This document shows, piece after piece, positions 1-11,299 of a stretch of 64,000 nucleotides of DNA; position 1 is the first letter of the stretch; every line of letters starts with the position of its first letter. Source of the DNA: Paralithodes platypus (lineage: Eukaryota > Arthropoda > Malacostraca > Decapoda > Lithodidae); contig CM064509.1 of NCBI GenBank assembly GCA_032716605.1, positions 51,732,136 through 51,796,135 on the forward strand, given 5' to 3'. The notes under the pieces were generated by a model. The model was given only the letters and a program-made list of their open reading frames with translations. It was not told the origin of the DNA and did not search any database. The translations under genes and the position numbers were made by a program.

Positions 1-1368
1 CCTGATCAGTGGAAGCTAGCCAACGTAACACCGATATTCAAAAAAGGCAGCAAATCCCTACCCAGTAACTATCGTCCAATTAGCTTAACCTCAGTTGTAT
101 GTAAAATGCTAGAAACGGTCATACGAGACAGACTCGTAAATCACTTAGAGGAAAATAACATACTTAAAGATACTCAACACGGCTTTCGTAAAAAACGTTT
201 CTGTTTAACAAACTTCTTAGACTTCTTCCACGATATCCTCAACCTCTACGATGAGAGTAAAGCTGTAGATATTATATACCTTGATTTTCAAAAGGCCTTT
301 GACAAAGTTCCCCACAAACGTTTACTGCTAAAACTAAAAGCGCATGGAATACAAGACGGTGTGTTGAAATGGATAGAAAATTGGCTCAGCGACAGAAAGC
401 AAAGAGTAGTCATAAACGGTAAGGCATCTAAATGGACCAATGTAAGTAGCGGGGTACCCCAGGGATCGGTACTAGGACCAATTCTCTTTCTAATTTACAT
501 CAACGACATATATGAGGGCCTCACCTGTACAATCTCAAAATTTGCTGACGATACAAAAATTGCAAATAGCGTACTCTCAAAAGAACAAGTTGACGATATG
601 CAACACAATCTAGATAAATTGTCATGTTGGGCCCAAATTTGGCAAATGAGTTTCAATGCGGATAAATGTAAAGTACTACATATCGGATACCTAAATGAGA
701 AAGCAAACTATTCGATGAATGGCACTCAGCTTAAGAATGTAAACAGAGAAACCGATCTGGGAGTAACAATATCGAGTAACCTAAAACCGAGTCAACAATG
801 TTCAGAAGTTGTTAAGAAGGCAAACAAAATAATTGGCTTTATAGGCAGGTCATTTGAGCATAAATCCAAAGAAGTTATCCTAACCCTTTACAATTCCTTA
901 GTCCGCCCTCTTCTGGAATACTGCGTTCAATCCTGGTGCCCTTAATACCAAAAAGATATAAACAAGCTAGAACGAGTTCAACGTAGAGTTACCAAAATGA
1001 TACCTAGCCTAAAGAACAAACCATACGAAGAGCGTCTTAGAGAATTAAATCTATTTCCTTTAACCCAGCGCAGATTAAGAGGTGACTTAATTCAAGTGTT
1101 CAAAATCATCAAAGGCATCGACAATATGAACTGTAGTAAGTACTTCGCTATCGACCAATCTAATTACACGCGGGGAAACGGTTGCAAAATTATTGGTAAA
1201 TCTTTTAACTCACACGAATCTAAGAATTTCTTCTTCAATCGAGTTGTCAACTTGTGGAATGGGCTTCCCCGAAACGATATAGACTGCATCACCGTTGATT
1301 CATTTAAACTCCGCCTAGACAAATATCTCGCTTCAAACCCGCGACTGACTGCGTTTGTAAATGAATAA
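1..1368 (+). pseudogene. Non-LTR retrotransposon reverse transcriptase, 3' part, one nonsense codon
   Basis: This is the C-terminal half of a LINE polyprotein: an RNA-dependent DNA polymerase that copies the element into a nicked genomic target. The frame is open from base 1, so the gene begins outside the window. Visible RT blocks in order are NYRPISLTS (about 67-93), DFQKAFDKV (about 283-309), SGVPQGSVLGPILF (about 448-489) and the catalytic FADD at 541-552. A TAA at 943-945 interrupts the frame; the same frame resumes immediately and runs to 1368 with the thumb-like tail usual in jockey/CR1-type elements. Apart from that codon the sequence is undamaged, so the copy is fairly young. Clade assignment (jockey/CR1 group) is by motif style only. 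It is unlike the jockey family repeated elsewhere in this window. Confidence 0.85.
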
Positions 1369-1599
1369 CTTTATTTTATCCCCCCCTCAGTTACTAACCC
1401 ATCTGTCCCCTACTAACTTCCTAATCCTGCCATGGACATTAGTTCCAGGGCAGTAATTCCCTTTCCAATGTTCCCTTACCCACTCTAAACCACTGTTTGG
1501 ACACTTGATCCTCAGTGTTTTGGAGGACAAGCAACCTAGAAGGGTCACTAAATCTGTTGTTGCTTGATTTCCTTTGTACTCCTTTGTACTCCTTTGTAC
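1369..1599. other. LINE 3' flank, no feature recognised
   Basis: This 230-bp stretch follows the LINE stop codon and may hold its 3' untranslated region. I see no clear poly-A or microsatellite tail except three tandem copies of an 11-bp unit (actcctttgt type) at about 1575-1600, just before the next repeat starts. Confidence 0.4.
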
Positions 1600-2197
1600 T
1601 GTTGGTGGTTCATGTCCGCCTGGGAGTATATATATATATATATATATATAATTACATTGATGATCACATTGAATCTTAACCATTGAAATATTGATCTATA
1701 TTAAGGTCAACGTAACACTACTTTGTAGCATTTTGAATAAGGTGTAATTCAAATTTAAAATATATATAAGAAAGAAATAGTGACCATAATCTGTAACCTT
1801 CACCATTCACCTTGACCTTTGAATAACAAAAACACAAAACTTGGACAAGCGTTGCATTGACCAACCGAATTTGCCAGCAAAATTTGGTGACGATACGTAA
1901 CCCAACCCGTTCAGTACAGTTCTGTCGGTTTCATTTCATACTGGATATTAAGATGATTTTATTTAGTTTATGAAGGGCCTCCATAAAATTAGCAAGCTTT
2001 CAACTATCTTAATTAACCCTTTTTACTACCACAGATCCTCCATAAGCTCCACAAAATCGTCATATTATAGCTAGAATACAATAAAAAAGACGTCATCTGT
2101 ACACAAAGGGTTAAACAGTCTAGGAAGAATGTATTTAAAGACAATTATTAACACTCTTCTTTTGTTGTTTGAGCTTGACCTTTAACCTTAATTATTA

Positions 2198-2239
<42 letters not shown>

Positions 2240-4604
2240 TACCGGTATATATATATATATATGATTGAAATATATGTTATCAAAGTAAAATGCAACTAAA
2301 TGTCGTCAGCTTATCAAAAATCGAGTATTTTTTTTATGATGAAGGTTAACTTTTGACCTTGGCCTGTGACCTTGACCTTTATGTAGGATTACAATTTTGT
2401 TTGCTTTGATGTAACCGTAGAAAATCAAATAAATATGTCAACTTTCATTAAAGAGCATCAGTTAGTTTCAGAAGTATTAAAAAAATAGTTGACCTTGATC
2501 TTTGACCTTCATCTTGACTTCATGATGTTTGAAAATTTAACATTTTAATTTTCCCTTAGAGCACAACTGTCTCAACGAATTTTGTGAAATTTACATGAAT
2601 AGTAAAAAATTAGCATATTGACCTTATATTTGACGTTGACCTGTGACCTTGACCTATCAAATGGAACTATGTTTATTCTTGTATGACCTTGGTCTAGGCA
2701 TTCCGAATATGCATGATATGCCTAATGAGAATCTTACATTAAATAGGAAATACTAGTAAAAATCATATTTCGACCTTTGACCTTGACCTTCGACCTTATA
2801 ATTTCTTATCGAGGTTTTAGTTAGCTTAACAGCAATGTTCGTATTAACTAGCTTTATGAATATGGTGTAATGCATATAAAAACTTATTAATTATAAATAG
2901 TGATCATATACTGTGACCTTGACCTTTGACCTTTGACTTAAAATAAAATACATATATTTGGATGGTCGTCGCATTGACCAACTAAATTTGCCTGTATAAT
3001 TTGGTGACAATACATTAAACAGTCTAGGAGGAGTTTAGGGAAAATGATAAATACTCTTGTTTTGACCTTGACCTCTGACCTTAACTATTACAATATTTAT
3101 GTGAAATTTGATATATATAATATTTAAGTAATAAGCCATAACACAGTCAGTTTTCCAAAATGTTAGTAATCTTTTTTTAATAAATAATAAAAGTTGACCT
3201 TTAACCTTGACCTGTGACCTTGACCTTACTGTAAGAGTACATTTTTGTTTGCATTGACATTGCCCATGAAAATCATATAAGCATGCATAATTTCATTAAA
3301 ACCCATTAGTTAGTTTTATATATATCAATACAATAGTGACCTTGACCTTTGACCTTTATCTTGACCTTTATATGTCTCGACATGTATTATTTTCCTTTTC
3401 ACTTAAGGCGCAACTATCTCACCAAATGTTGTGAAGTTTGCATGAAAAGTAAAGAAAATAGCATATTGACCTATTATTTGACCTTGACCTGTGACCTTGA
3501 CCTTTCATATGAAATTGTATAGTTTCTTGCATGACCTGGGCCTAGGTATTCCGAATATATATAGTAAGCCTAGTGAGAATCTAACAGATAGTATATAAGA
3601 AATACTAGTAGAAAACCTATTTTGACCTTTGACCTTGATCTTTGGCCTTACCCTTTAGAATATTTATCTAAAATTTGGGCAATACGATATCAAGGTTACC
3701 AGTAACTCGTATATTGAAAATGAAAACATTTGAGTAAAAAGTAAAATAACTAGTAAAAGTTGACCTTTGACCTTGACCTGTGACCTGTGACCTGTGACCT
3801 GGACCTTTATGTAAAAGTGTGTGGGTTTTTTTATTGACATTGCCCGGAAAATCAAGTATGCATGCCTAATTTCATTATAACCTATCAGTTAGTTTTATAT
3901 ATATTAATAGAATAGTTGACCTTGACCTTTGACCTTTATCTTGACCTTTATGATATGTCTCCAAATGTATTATTTTCCATTTCATTTAAAGTGCAACTAA
4001 CTCACCAAATTTTGTAAAGTTTGCATGAAAAGTAAAGAAAATAGCATGTTGGCCTTTTATTGGACCTTGACCTGTGACCTTGACTTTTCTTATGGATTTG
4101 TATAGTTTCTTGTATGACCTTGGCCTAGGTATTCCGAATATACATGGTAAGCCTAGTTAGAATCTAACAGTTAGTTCAAGAAATACTAGTGAAAAACTTA
4201 TTTTATTTTGACCTTGACCTTTGACCTTACCCTAAAGTATATTTACCTAACATTTGGTCACTACGATATATAGGTTACCAGTAACTTGTGTAGTGACAAT
4301 GAAGACATTTGAGTAAAAACTAAAAAATATGAAATATTGACCTTATTTTTAACCTTGACCTTTGGCCTTAACCTTTAAGTTAAATGGAATATTTCTTTTT
4401 GACTAACCTTCGCATTGACTAAATGAATATACCTGTGAAATTTGGTGAAAATCCATCGAACGGTCTAGGAGGAGTTTCCGGACAGACAGACGGACGACGA
4501 CGATGACGGACGACGACGGACGACGACGACGACAGGCAAGCTGAATGGTGGTGCACAGTATACGGGTGGGATCTGTGTGCGCGATACCACTCTGCTTCGC
4601 AGAG
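1600..4604. repeat. Long interspersed repeat built from TGACCTTGACCTTTGACC motifs
   Basis: Non-coding repeat of about 3 kb. Its left edge (TGTTGGTGGTTCATGTCC at about 1602) recurs at 35150, so it is a dispersed family. The body is studded with TGACCT half-sites, often as TGACCTTGA or TGACCTTTGACCT. A higher-order unit is visible: near-identical segments occur at about 2410, 3252 and 3833, and again at about 2646, 3492 and 4075, giving spacings of roughly 845 and 580 bp. A second block (cattgaccaac...tttggtgacgatac) recurs at about 1853, 2972 and 4408. The right end is a GAC-rich run (about 4483-4540) and a short terminal segment with a GCTTCGCAG palindrome. No ORF of note. AT microsatellites lie at 1627-1651 and about 2200-2262. 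Confidence 0.8.
4483..4540. repeat. GAC/GACG simple repeat at the end of the TGACCTT repeat
   Basis: A run of GACAGACAGACGG followed by repeated GAC triplets. It sits at the right terminus of the TGACCTT element and may be its tail. Confidence 0.7.
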
Positions 4605-4616
4605 TTGATATTACAA

Positions 4617-4910
4617 TGTTATTTCTAATGTACTCAACACTCAGGAACAGCTTGCAAATTGCTTGTCCTTTAATGCAATCGCTAGATGTAAGCAGGCTTC
4701 GATGAAATATAACACAAACAAAATATTCACATATACACACTCACGGCTGGAGAATGTTCAAGACTCTATAAGCAGATGACGTAAGCTAAACTCACACGTA
4801 CGAGTTAAGTGAACTCTCACTCCCACACGTAACTAAATGCGCATATTTTTAACCATATTACTATTGTACTTATTTTAGTTATTTTATTATTTAGCTCACA
4901 TTACATAATA
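4617..4910 (-). repeat. 3' LTR (truncated) of the Gmr1-like retroelement
   Basis: This block matches 20921-21300 closely, from TGTTATTTC at the left to the ttacataata/ttacatgatac edge at the right. It lacks about 85 bp present in the right copy between aatattcac and atatacacactc. On the minus strand it directly follows a polypurine run, as a 3' LTR should. The partner LTR continues about 790 bp further, so this one is cut short at about 4610, where the TGACCTT repeat begins. Confidence 0.8.
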
Positions 4911-4926
4911 CCTCCCCCCTAAGAAA
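4911..4926 (-). other. Polypurine tract
   Basis: The minus strand reads TTAGGGGGGAGG immediately before the LTR. This is the position and composition expected of the primer for plus-strand DNA synthesis in an LTR retroelement. Confidence 0.75.
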
Positions 4927-4964
4927 AGAAATTTACTATGGGAATTTTTTCTTACTTTAAACTA

Positions 4965-6437
4965 TTAGGCTATAATCTAGACAAACAATCTGCAATCACA
5001 TTTTCCTTCCCTTTAACATGCCGTATATAATATTAAGGAGTCTGCTTTTTGAAGAAGCAGACTCCACCTGGTCAGTCTCTGATTTTTTTCTTTAAATTTA
5101 CTAAGAAATGTTAGTGGTTTGTGATCAGTGTAAATGACAATAGGATCTGGATCTGAACACAAATATAATGAAAAATTTTGTAATCCCAAAATCAGAGCAA
5201 AAAGTTCCTATTCAATAGTCGAATAATTATTTTGGGGTGGAGTGAACTTCTTGCTGTAATAGGTAGGACACAGGATGTTCAATACATTGGTCATCCTCCT
5301 GCAACTAAACTGCTCCAGCCCCTGTGTCGCTAGCATCCACAGCCATTTTAAAGGATTTAGCAAAGTTTGGGGTGGAAAGCACTGGCTGACTCAACAGGAT
5401 AGCTTTGAGTTTGTTGAAAGAGGATTCACATACTTCATTCCACTCAAATTTAACTCCCTTTTTCAGAAGATCTGTAAGTGGTGACACGAGGATTGAGAAA
5501 TTTAGAACAAACCGGCGGTAGTATCCTACCATACCGAGAAATCTTTGCAATTCCTTCCTATTCTTAGGTCTGGGAAGATCACTATCACCTGTACTTTAGC
5601 CCCTGGTGGCACAACTTGTCCATTACCAATCATATAACCAAGATACTGGACTTTAGCTTGACCAAATTCACATTTTGATAAATTTGCAACAAGAATAGCC
5701 TGGACCAGACGATCAAGAAAGTTATTGACATGGCATAGGTGATCTTTTCAGGTGTCACTAAAAATCAACACATCATCAATATAAACAACACATCCTTCCA
5801 AACCCTCTGTTACAATATTCATAAGTTTCTGGAATGTCGCAAGGGCATTCTTCATACCATACGGCATAACAGAACATGCAAAAGTCTTACCAAGAGTTAC
5901 AAAACATGAAACATTCCTAGCACGCTCAGTCATAGGTACTTGCCAATATCCCTTGAACAAGTCAAACTTACTGATATACTGTGCCTTTCCAATCCTATCT
6001 ATACAATCTTCCATACGAAGTATTGGGTAGGTGTCTGTTTTGGTTATCTGGTTAACAAGTCGGTAGTCAATACAGAGTCGCTGTGATCTACCTGGTTTAG
6101 GGACTAAGGTGACAGGAGAACTCCACTCACTTTGGCAGGGCTCAATCATCTTATGGGCAAGTAGGTAATCAATCTCCTTCTGGATGAGGGGAACTTTCAA
6201 AGGATTCACACGGTAGGCTGGCAATTTAATCGGCTTCGCATCTCCGACGTCTATATCGTGCATCAACATGGTTGTCGTTCCTGGAGTATCCCAGAACACT
6301 TGTTGATATTTCTGAAGTAGAGCCGTGAATTCCTGCCTCTCCTCAGGGGTTAGATGAGATAACTTACTCTCAAGATCACTCATGATTGTAAAATTCTGCC
6401 CCAGACTAATACTCAAGTTCATACTGCATGGGAGTGC
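4965..6437 (-). pseudogene. pol: Ty3/gypsy-type reverse transcriptase and RNase H of the Gmr1-like element
   Basis: Minus-strand pol segment. It opens with a linker (DLESKLSHLTPEERQEF, about 6390-6340), then RT: the fingers segment ending SEWSSPVTLVPKPG (about 6150-6100), LCIDYR, FDLFKGYWQVP (about 5965-5935) and the catalytic YIDDVLIF at about 5790-5760. The frame breaks near 5745. RT thumb and connection resume at 5550 (LGMVGYYRRF), and RNase H starts near 5320 (VDASDTGAG), continuing in other frames to about 4975 (YTDHKPL- and DCLSRL-like motifs). Several frameshifts make it non-functional. In the usual gypsy order this segment would precede the integrase; here it follows it on the same strand. 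A TAG at 6438-6440 is all that separates it from the integrase frame. Confidence 0.85.
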
Positions 6438-7590
6438 CTAACTTTCGGAGTCTTGAGGAACAGCTACAGTGCAGACAGGTTTATCAGGGTCTCTTCTGTG
6501 GTACAAATTTAGCATGTTGACGTGACAAAGTTGTTTGCTCTTCCTACGGTCTGGCGTGGCAATAACATAGTTGACATCATTGACTTTCTTCTCCGCCGTA
6601 TACGGTCCACTAAACTTGGCTTGAAGAGGGTGTCTGTGTATTGGTAGCAGAACTATGACCTGATCACCTGGCTGTAACTGGCGTACTCTTGAGTTATTGT
6701 CATACCATGTCTTCATCTTTTCCTGTACAGTTCCCAAATTCTCTCGACCCAGCTGGAATGCTGTAGATAGCCGTTCCTTGAAATTCACAAAATATTCTAG
6801 CAAGTTGATATCATCCGATTCCGACAGCCAAAACTCCTTTAACAACTTCATAGGACCTCTAACTTCATGCCCGAAGAGTAGTTCAAAAGGTGAGAAGCCT
6901 AGTGATTCATTTGGAAACTCTCTTGGAGCAAACAACAGGAAGGAAGACGTTTATCCCAATCTTTCTGGTGTTCCAAGCAGTATTTCCTAAGCATAGATTT
7001 GAGTGTCTGATGATATCTCTCCAGAGCTCCCTGTGTTTGAGGATGGTATGCCAAAGACATAATCTATGTGATGCCCGGCTCTTTCAGAGACTGCTTAAAA
7101 ATATTGGACATAAAATTGCTCCCTTGATATGAATGTACTTCCTTAGGCAATGCAAATCGGGCGAGAACCCAAGCATTTCACTACATTCTTTGCCGAAATA
7201 TTTCTGAGCGGGATTGCTTTAGGATAATGAGTTGCCATATCAATAAGTGCCAGCAAATAGGAAAACCCTGAAGAAGTCTTGGGAAGAGGTCCTACAATAT
7301 CAACCAACACCCGAGTAGATGGCGCCTCTAAAGGAGGAATTGGAACGAGTGATGCAACTTTCTCTTTTTGATTACACTTCCCCACCATTTGACAGGTGTG
7401 ACAGGATTTGCAATACCGGGAAACATCCTTGAAAATACCTGGCCAGTAAAAATGCTTCATAATATTGGCTGCAGTCTTCCTCACTCCCAGGTGTCCTGCC
7501 AAACTGGATTCATGAGCCACCATAATGACATCCTGCCTACAAACTCGAGGGATGACAATTTGATGCACAACCTCCCATTCCAGCAACCCT
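6438..7590 (-). pseudogene. pol: Retroviral-type integrase of the Gmr1-like element, upstream of its RT
   Basis: Integrase joins the cDNA copy to the host chromosome. The N-terminal HHCC zinc finger is visible (HESSLAGH... then CKSCHTC, about 7510-7385), followed by the start of the DDE core (LVDIVGPLP, about 7290). The core then breaks: a TAA at 7143-7145, more stops and a frameshift near 6940. The second catalytic aspartate, expected before QGSNFMSN (about 7130), is tyrosine. The region around the catalytic glutamate (HPQTQGALERYHQTLK) survives near 7050. The C-terminal part runs 6935-6441 with a GPY/F-like module (KFSGPYTAEKKV) and HVNMLNLYH. The fragments before 7143, after 6935 and the RT at 6422 share one reading frame, showing a former single polyprotein in the order INT-RT. 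Confidence 0.87.
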
Positions 7591-9970
7591 CCCGATCCCG
7601 GATTGCTTTGGAGAGCGGCCCAACATTCTTGACTTATTTCTAACCTCTAACCCTTCTGCTTATACTATAAATTTTTTCTCTCCTTTGGGCTCCTCCGACC
7701 ATAAACTAATATCTGTCACCTGTCTTATCTCTCCGGTGCGACTACCCGATCCTCCCAACCAGCGGCGCTTGTGGCACTTTGGCGGTGCCGACTGTGAGGC
7801 TCTTCGGCAGTATTTTCTTAATTCCTATGGTATGACTTTTGCTTCCGTGGCCGGGGACCCTCGGAGAGTGCTGAACGCATTACCGAGGTAATCCTCACAG
7901 GCATGGAGACATATATTCCATCTTCTTTCTCTCAGTCTAATGCAAACAAATTTTGGTTTACTCACGCTTGTTCTACTGCTGTCCGCAACAAGGAGGAAGC
8001 ATTCAAACGATACCGACGCCTAAAATCTCAAGAGTCTCATTCTTCATATGTTTCTGCCCGGAATCAAGCCAAATCTGTTCTTTGACTTGCCAAGCACTCT
8101 TTCATCAATAATAAATGCATTGAGCTATCCAACTCTAGCTCTTCCCAAGCTCTCTGGCATCTAGCCAAAAACCTCACCAACAATTTTTCTTCCTCGTATT
8201 TCCCTCCCTTTTTCCACTCTGATGGCACAACCATTACTTGCTCCTCTGACAAAACTGAACTTTTTGCTCAAACTTTTGCTAGAAACTCCACTTTGGATGA
8301 TTCCGGTGCTATTCCTCCCTCTCCACCCCCCTCTCTCCTACTTATGCCTAATATCCTAATATCTTCTAAAGATGTACTTTCTACCCTCTCTGGGCTTAAT
8401 ACTAAGAAGGCGTACGGTCCGGACGGTGTTCCTCCTGTTGAACTAAAAAACTGTGCTTCCGTGCTGACTCCTTGCCTAGGCAAACTCTTTCGTCTCTGTT
8501 TCTCCTCTAACGTCATCCCTTCTTGCTGGAAGTTTGCTCCCATTCAACCTGTCCCCAAAAAGGGTGACCGCTCTTAACCCTCCAACTATCGTCCAATTGC
8601 TCTCATCTCTTATATCTCTAAAGATTTTGAAACTATTCTTACATCCAAATTTCTTTAGCATTTCTCTTCTCATAATTTACTCTCAGATGGCCAGTATGGC
8701 TTCTTTAAGGGTCGCTCTACTGGTGATCTTCTTTCATATCTTACTAACTCTTGGTCATCCTCCTTTCGGGACTTCGGTGAGACCTTTTCTATTGCACTAG
8801 ATATTTTGAAAGCATTCAATAGAGTCTGGCACAAATCTTTAATTTCTAAACTACCCTCCTTCGGTTTCTGTCCCTCCATCTGTGCCTTTGTCTCTAATTT
8901 CTTTTCCGGCCGTTCCATAGCAGTGGTTGTGGACGATCATTGCTCACTTCATCATCCTATCAACTCTGGTGTTCCTCAGGGCTCTGTCCTATCTCCCATT
9001 CTCTTTCTAATTTTCATAAATTATCTTCTCAAATGTACCTCCAGTCCCATCCATTCATACGCAGACGAATCTACCTTACATTACTCAATTAGTTTTCCTG
9101 AACGCCCCAGCCAGCAATCCCTCAAAGGCAAACGTAATGAAGCCATGCAGCACTTATCTTCTGATCTAACTGCTATTTCCAATTGGGGCAGAGAAAATCT
9201 TGTTACCTTTAATGCTTCCAAAACCCAACTTCTTCATCTTACTACCCGTTCGGAACTTCCAGAGAACTATCCATTACACTTCAACAATACAAACATCAAT
9301 CCTCCATCATCTTTCAATATTCTTGGTGTTTCCTTTTCTTCTGCTCTCACATGGAAGGACCATATTACCAGTCTTGCTAAGGCAGCCTCCCAGAAGCTGG
9401 GTGTGCTCAACTGCCTCAAGGGGTTCTTTACACCTGTGCAGCTTCTTGCTCTGTACAGGGGCACAGTGCGTTCTTGTATTGAGTATTGTTCACATGTATG
9501 GGGAGGATCCTCTCACACCGCACTCCTAGACAAAGTAGAAAGGAAAGCCTTTCGTATCATTAACTCCCGTCCTCTTACCAACTCTCTGCAATCTCTCTCT
9601 TTTTGCCGCAATGTTGCATCTCCCTCGCTATTCTATTGCTACTACAATAATCAGTGTTCCTCAGAGCTCTCCCAGTGTATACCACCTCCTCTACGTAGGG
9701 TACGTAACAACATCCCCTCCCTACTCTGTGCAACTCTCCAACCCAAGAGTGAAACGCTATTCTCAGTCTTTCTTCTATCCAACTGCTGAGCTCTGGAACT
9801 CTCTCCTAGATTCAGTCTTTACCTCTGTTATGACTTAAATTGCTTCAAACTCTGTATGTTCATGCATTTTGACTCGAACGTCCCTTCATTTTGGCCCTGG
9901 CACTCTTTCAACTCTGGGGGAGGCACTCGCTACAGCTAGTTCTGCCTTTTGTCTCCCTCACTCACATAGG
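7591..9970 (+). mobile_element. Jockey-type LINE, copy 1, 5'-truncated and decayed, inserted in the Gmr1-like pol
   Basis: This LINE fragment aligns along its length with the copies at 13277-15467 and 45815-49215. It starts inside the endonuclease domain (a segment with GSSDHKL at about 7684-7704), then runs through RT: NYRP (about 8583), the SGVPQGSVLSPILF block (about 8968-9009) and the active site at about 9057-9068. The site reads YADE instead of YADD, so the second catalytic aspartate is lost. Stops at about 8083 and 8575 and frameshifts near 8800 and 9690 break the ORF. It ends at the family terminus (CTCACTCACATAG) without an obvious A tail. It splits the minus-strand LTR-element pol between protease and integrase, so it is younger than that element. 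Confidence 0.88.
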
Positions 9971-10745
9971 GGTCTCCACTTTCTTATTAGTACTCCTGAC
10001 TTAAAATAGTAACAAGTAGAAGCATTGACTGACTCTTCCTCACTACAAGCAGAACTAGCTAAACCTTCCAACTCGGGGTCGGCCTGCTGCAACTCCACCA
10101 ACTCACGAGGTGACAAATTATCCACACTTCACAGAACTGCCTCATCCTCTGAATGGTCTAAGTTAGCAAGGAAAGTATCAGCCAAGAGAACATCACCATC
10201 ATTATCACCCTCTAAATAACTAGTAACTTTAGATTTAGCCCTAGTGACAGCACAGGCAGGAAACACATCAGAGGAGCCGTCCTCGACTCCAGCCACCGGC
10301 TCACTGGACAACCGAGGAGCTGGACAAACCCGACCCCCATCAATGTCGCTGACAAGTAGAAAAGTCACACCAGACATAGGGAGTGTCTCAACCAATCCTA
10401 CCATAATTGGAAATTGAACATAATCAGAGTCTAGATTCACTCTGCACAGAGGGACAGAAAAATAATTATCCCCTAAACCTTGCAACATTACAGTTTCACC
10501 AGAGGAATTATTAGAGCCTAAAACACTGGTCACTAGTAGGGATTGGCAAGCACCTGTGTCTCGTAAAATGTTAACAGATTTCCTGTCACTGCCATCAAGT
10601 GAACTGACAAAACCATCAGACAGGAAAATTGAATAGGAACTCTTGAGAGTGTCACGCACATCACTGCTCAAAAGAGCTTTATCAGGATAGTTTACGTTTC
10701 AAAGCACTCAAAGCAGGTACAACAAAGTCATTCATAGGACATTGG
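9971..10745 (-). pseudogene. pol: Aspartic protease region of the Gmr1-like element
   Basis: Minus-strand ORF of 180 codons (10671-10129) plus flanking sequence in the same lineage. A retropepsin-type active site is present: LRDTGACQS, with the catalytic aspartate near 10558. The protease would cut the Gag-Pol precursor. Downstream the frame continues after a stop towards 9971, where jockey copy 1 interrupts it; the sequence beyond that insertion (7590) is the integrase, which fits a PR-INT-RT-RH order. Upstream, a DNA transposon cuts between gag and protease at 10748, marked by a duplicated TAA. The family match is from the active-site motif and neighbours; the remainder of the ORF is poorly conserved. 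Confidence 0.75.
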
Positions 10746-10748
10746 TAA

Positions 10749-10860
10749 TAGTGTGGTCGGTTATGTAATTTTTCGAGATTGGTCTGCCTAAATTGAGTTG
10801 ACGGTGGTTTTGGCATCTTTAGGTGTCGAATGGAGAGAAAATCATAGGGTTCAATTTTTT
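10749..10860 (+). repeat. Left terminal inverted repeat of the TIR transposon
   Basis: Inverted match to 16664-16784: 12 perfect terminal bases, a variable gap, then about 85 bp starting TTTCGAGATTGGTC with very few mismatches. Confidence 0.85.
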
Positions 10861-11299
10861 CGACCCCCCTAAGCCTCGTTTCGGGGCAAATCCAATATGG
10901 CGACCCTCCCAGGCAGTTAATCTGTTATCTTCTTAAGTCCATGCTCGATAATGATAATTTTGGTGTCCTTTATAGGGTTTTCGATGATGCTGAGTTGATT
11001 GGCAACATTTTCAAAGCAATTCGAAGTCAAGGTCACGTGATTCGATCAAGGTCAAGATCAATTTGAACCCTGAAATGACTTAGTTTTGTAATCAGAATTT
11101 TGCATCTTGATAAATAATCTAAATAACTAACAGCAGCATTCTCAAACTTTAATGTAGAGACAAACAAATGACAAAAACGGAAAATGCGTATTATTTTCTT
11201 GACAACAGGGATTATATGAAGCATGTTAAACTAAAACAATCCCTAGTACCGTACTATAATTGTAGAATATCATAGACATGAAACCATAAACTTGTCAGA

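Noticed and set aside
1387..1683. Minus-strand 98-codon frame
   Set aside because: It spans the LINE 3' flank, a short tandem repeat and a TA microsatellite (IYIYIY residues); no motif.
1600..4604. CRISPR-like or satellite array
   Set aside because: Spacing of the short motif is irregular, there are no constant-length spacers, and the larger units have unequal lengths.
4617..4910. Independent solo LTR unrelated to the pol genes
   Set aside because: It lies directly beside the polypurine tract and pairs with the LTR beyond gag in the same orientation, so it belongs to the element.
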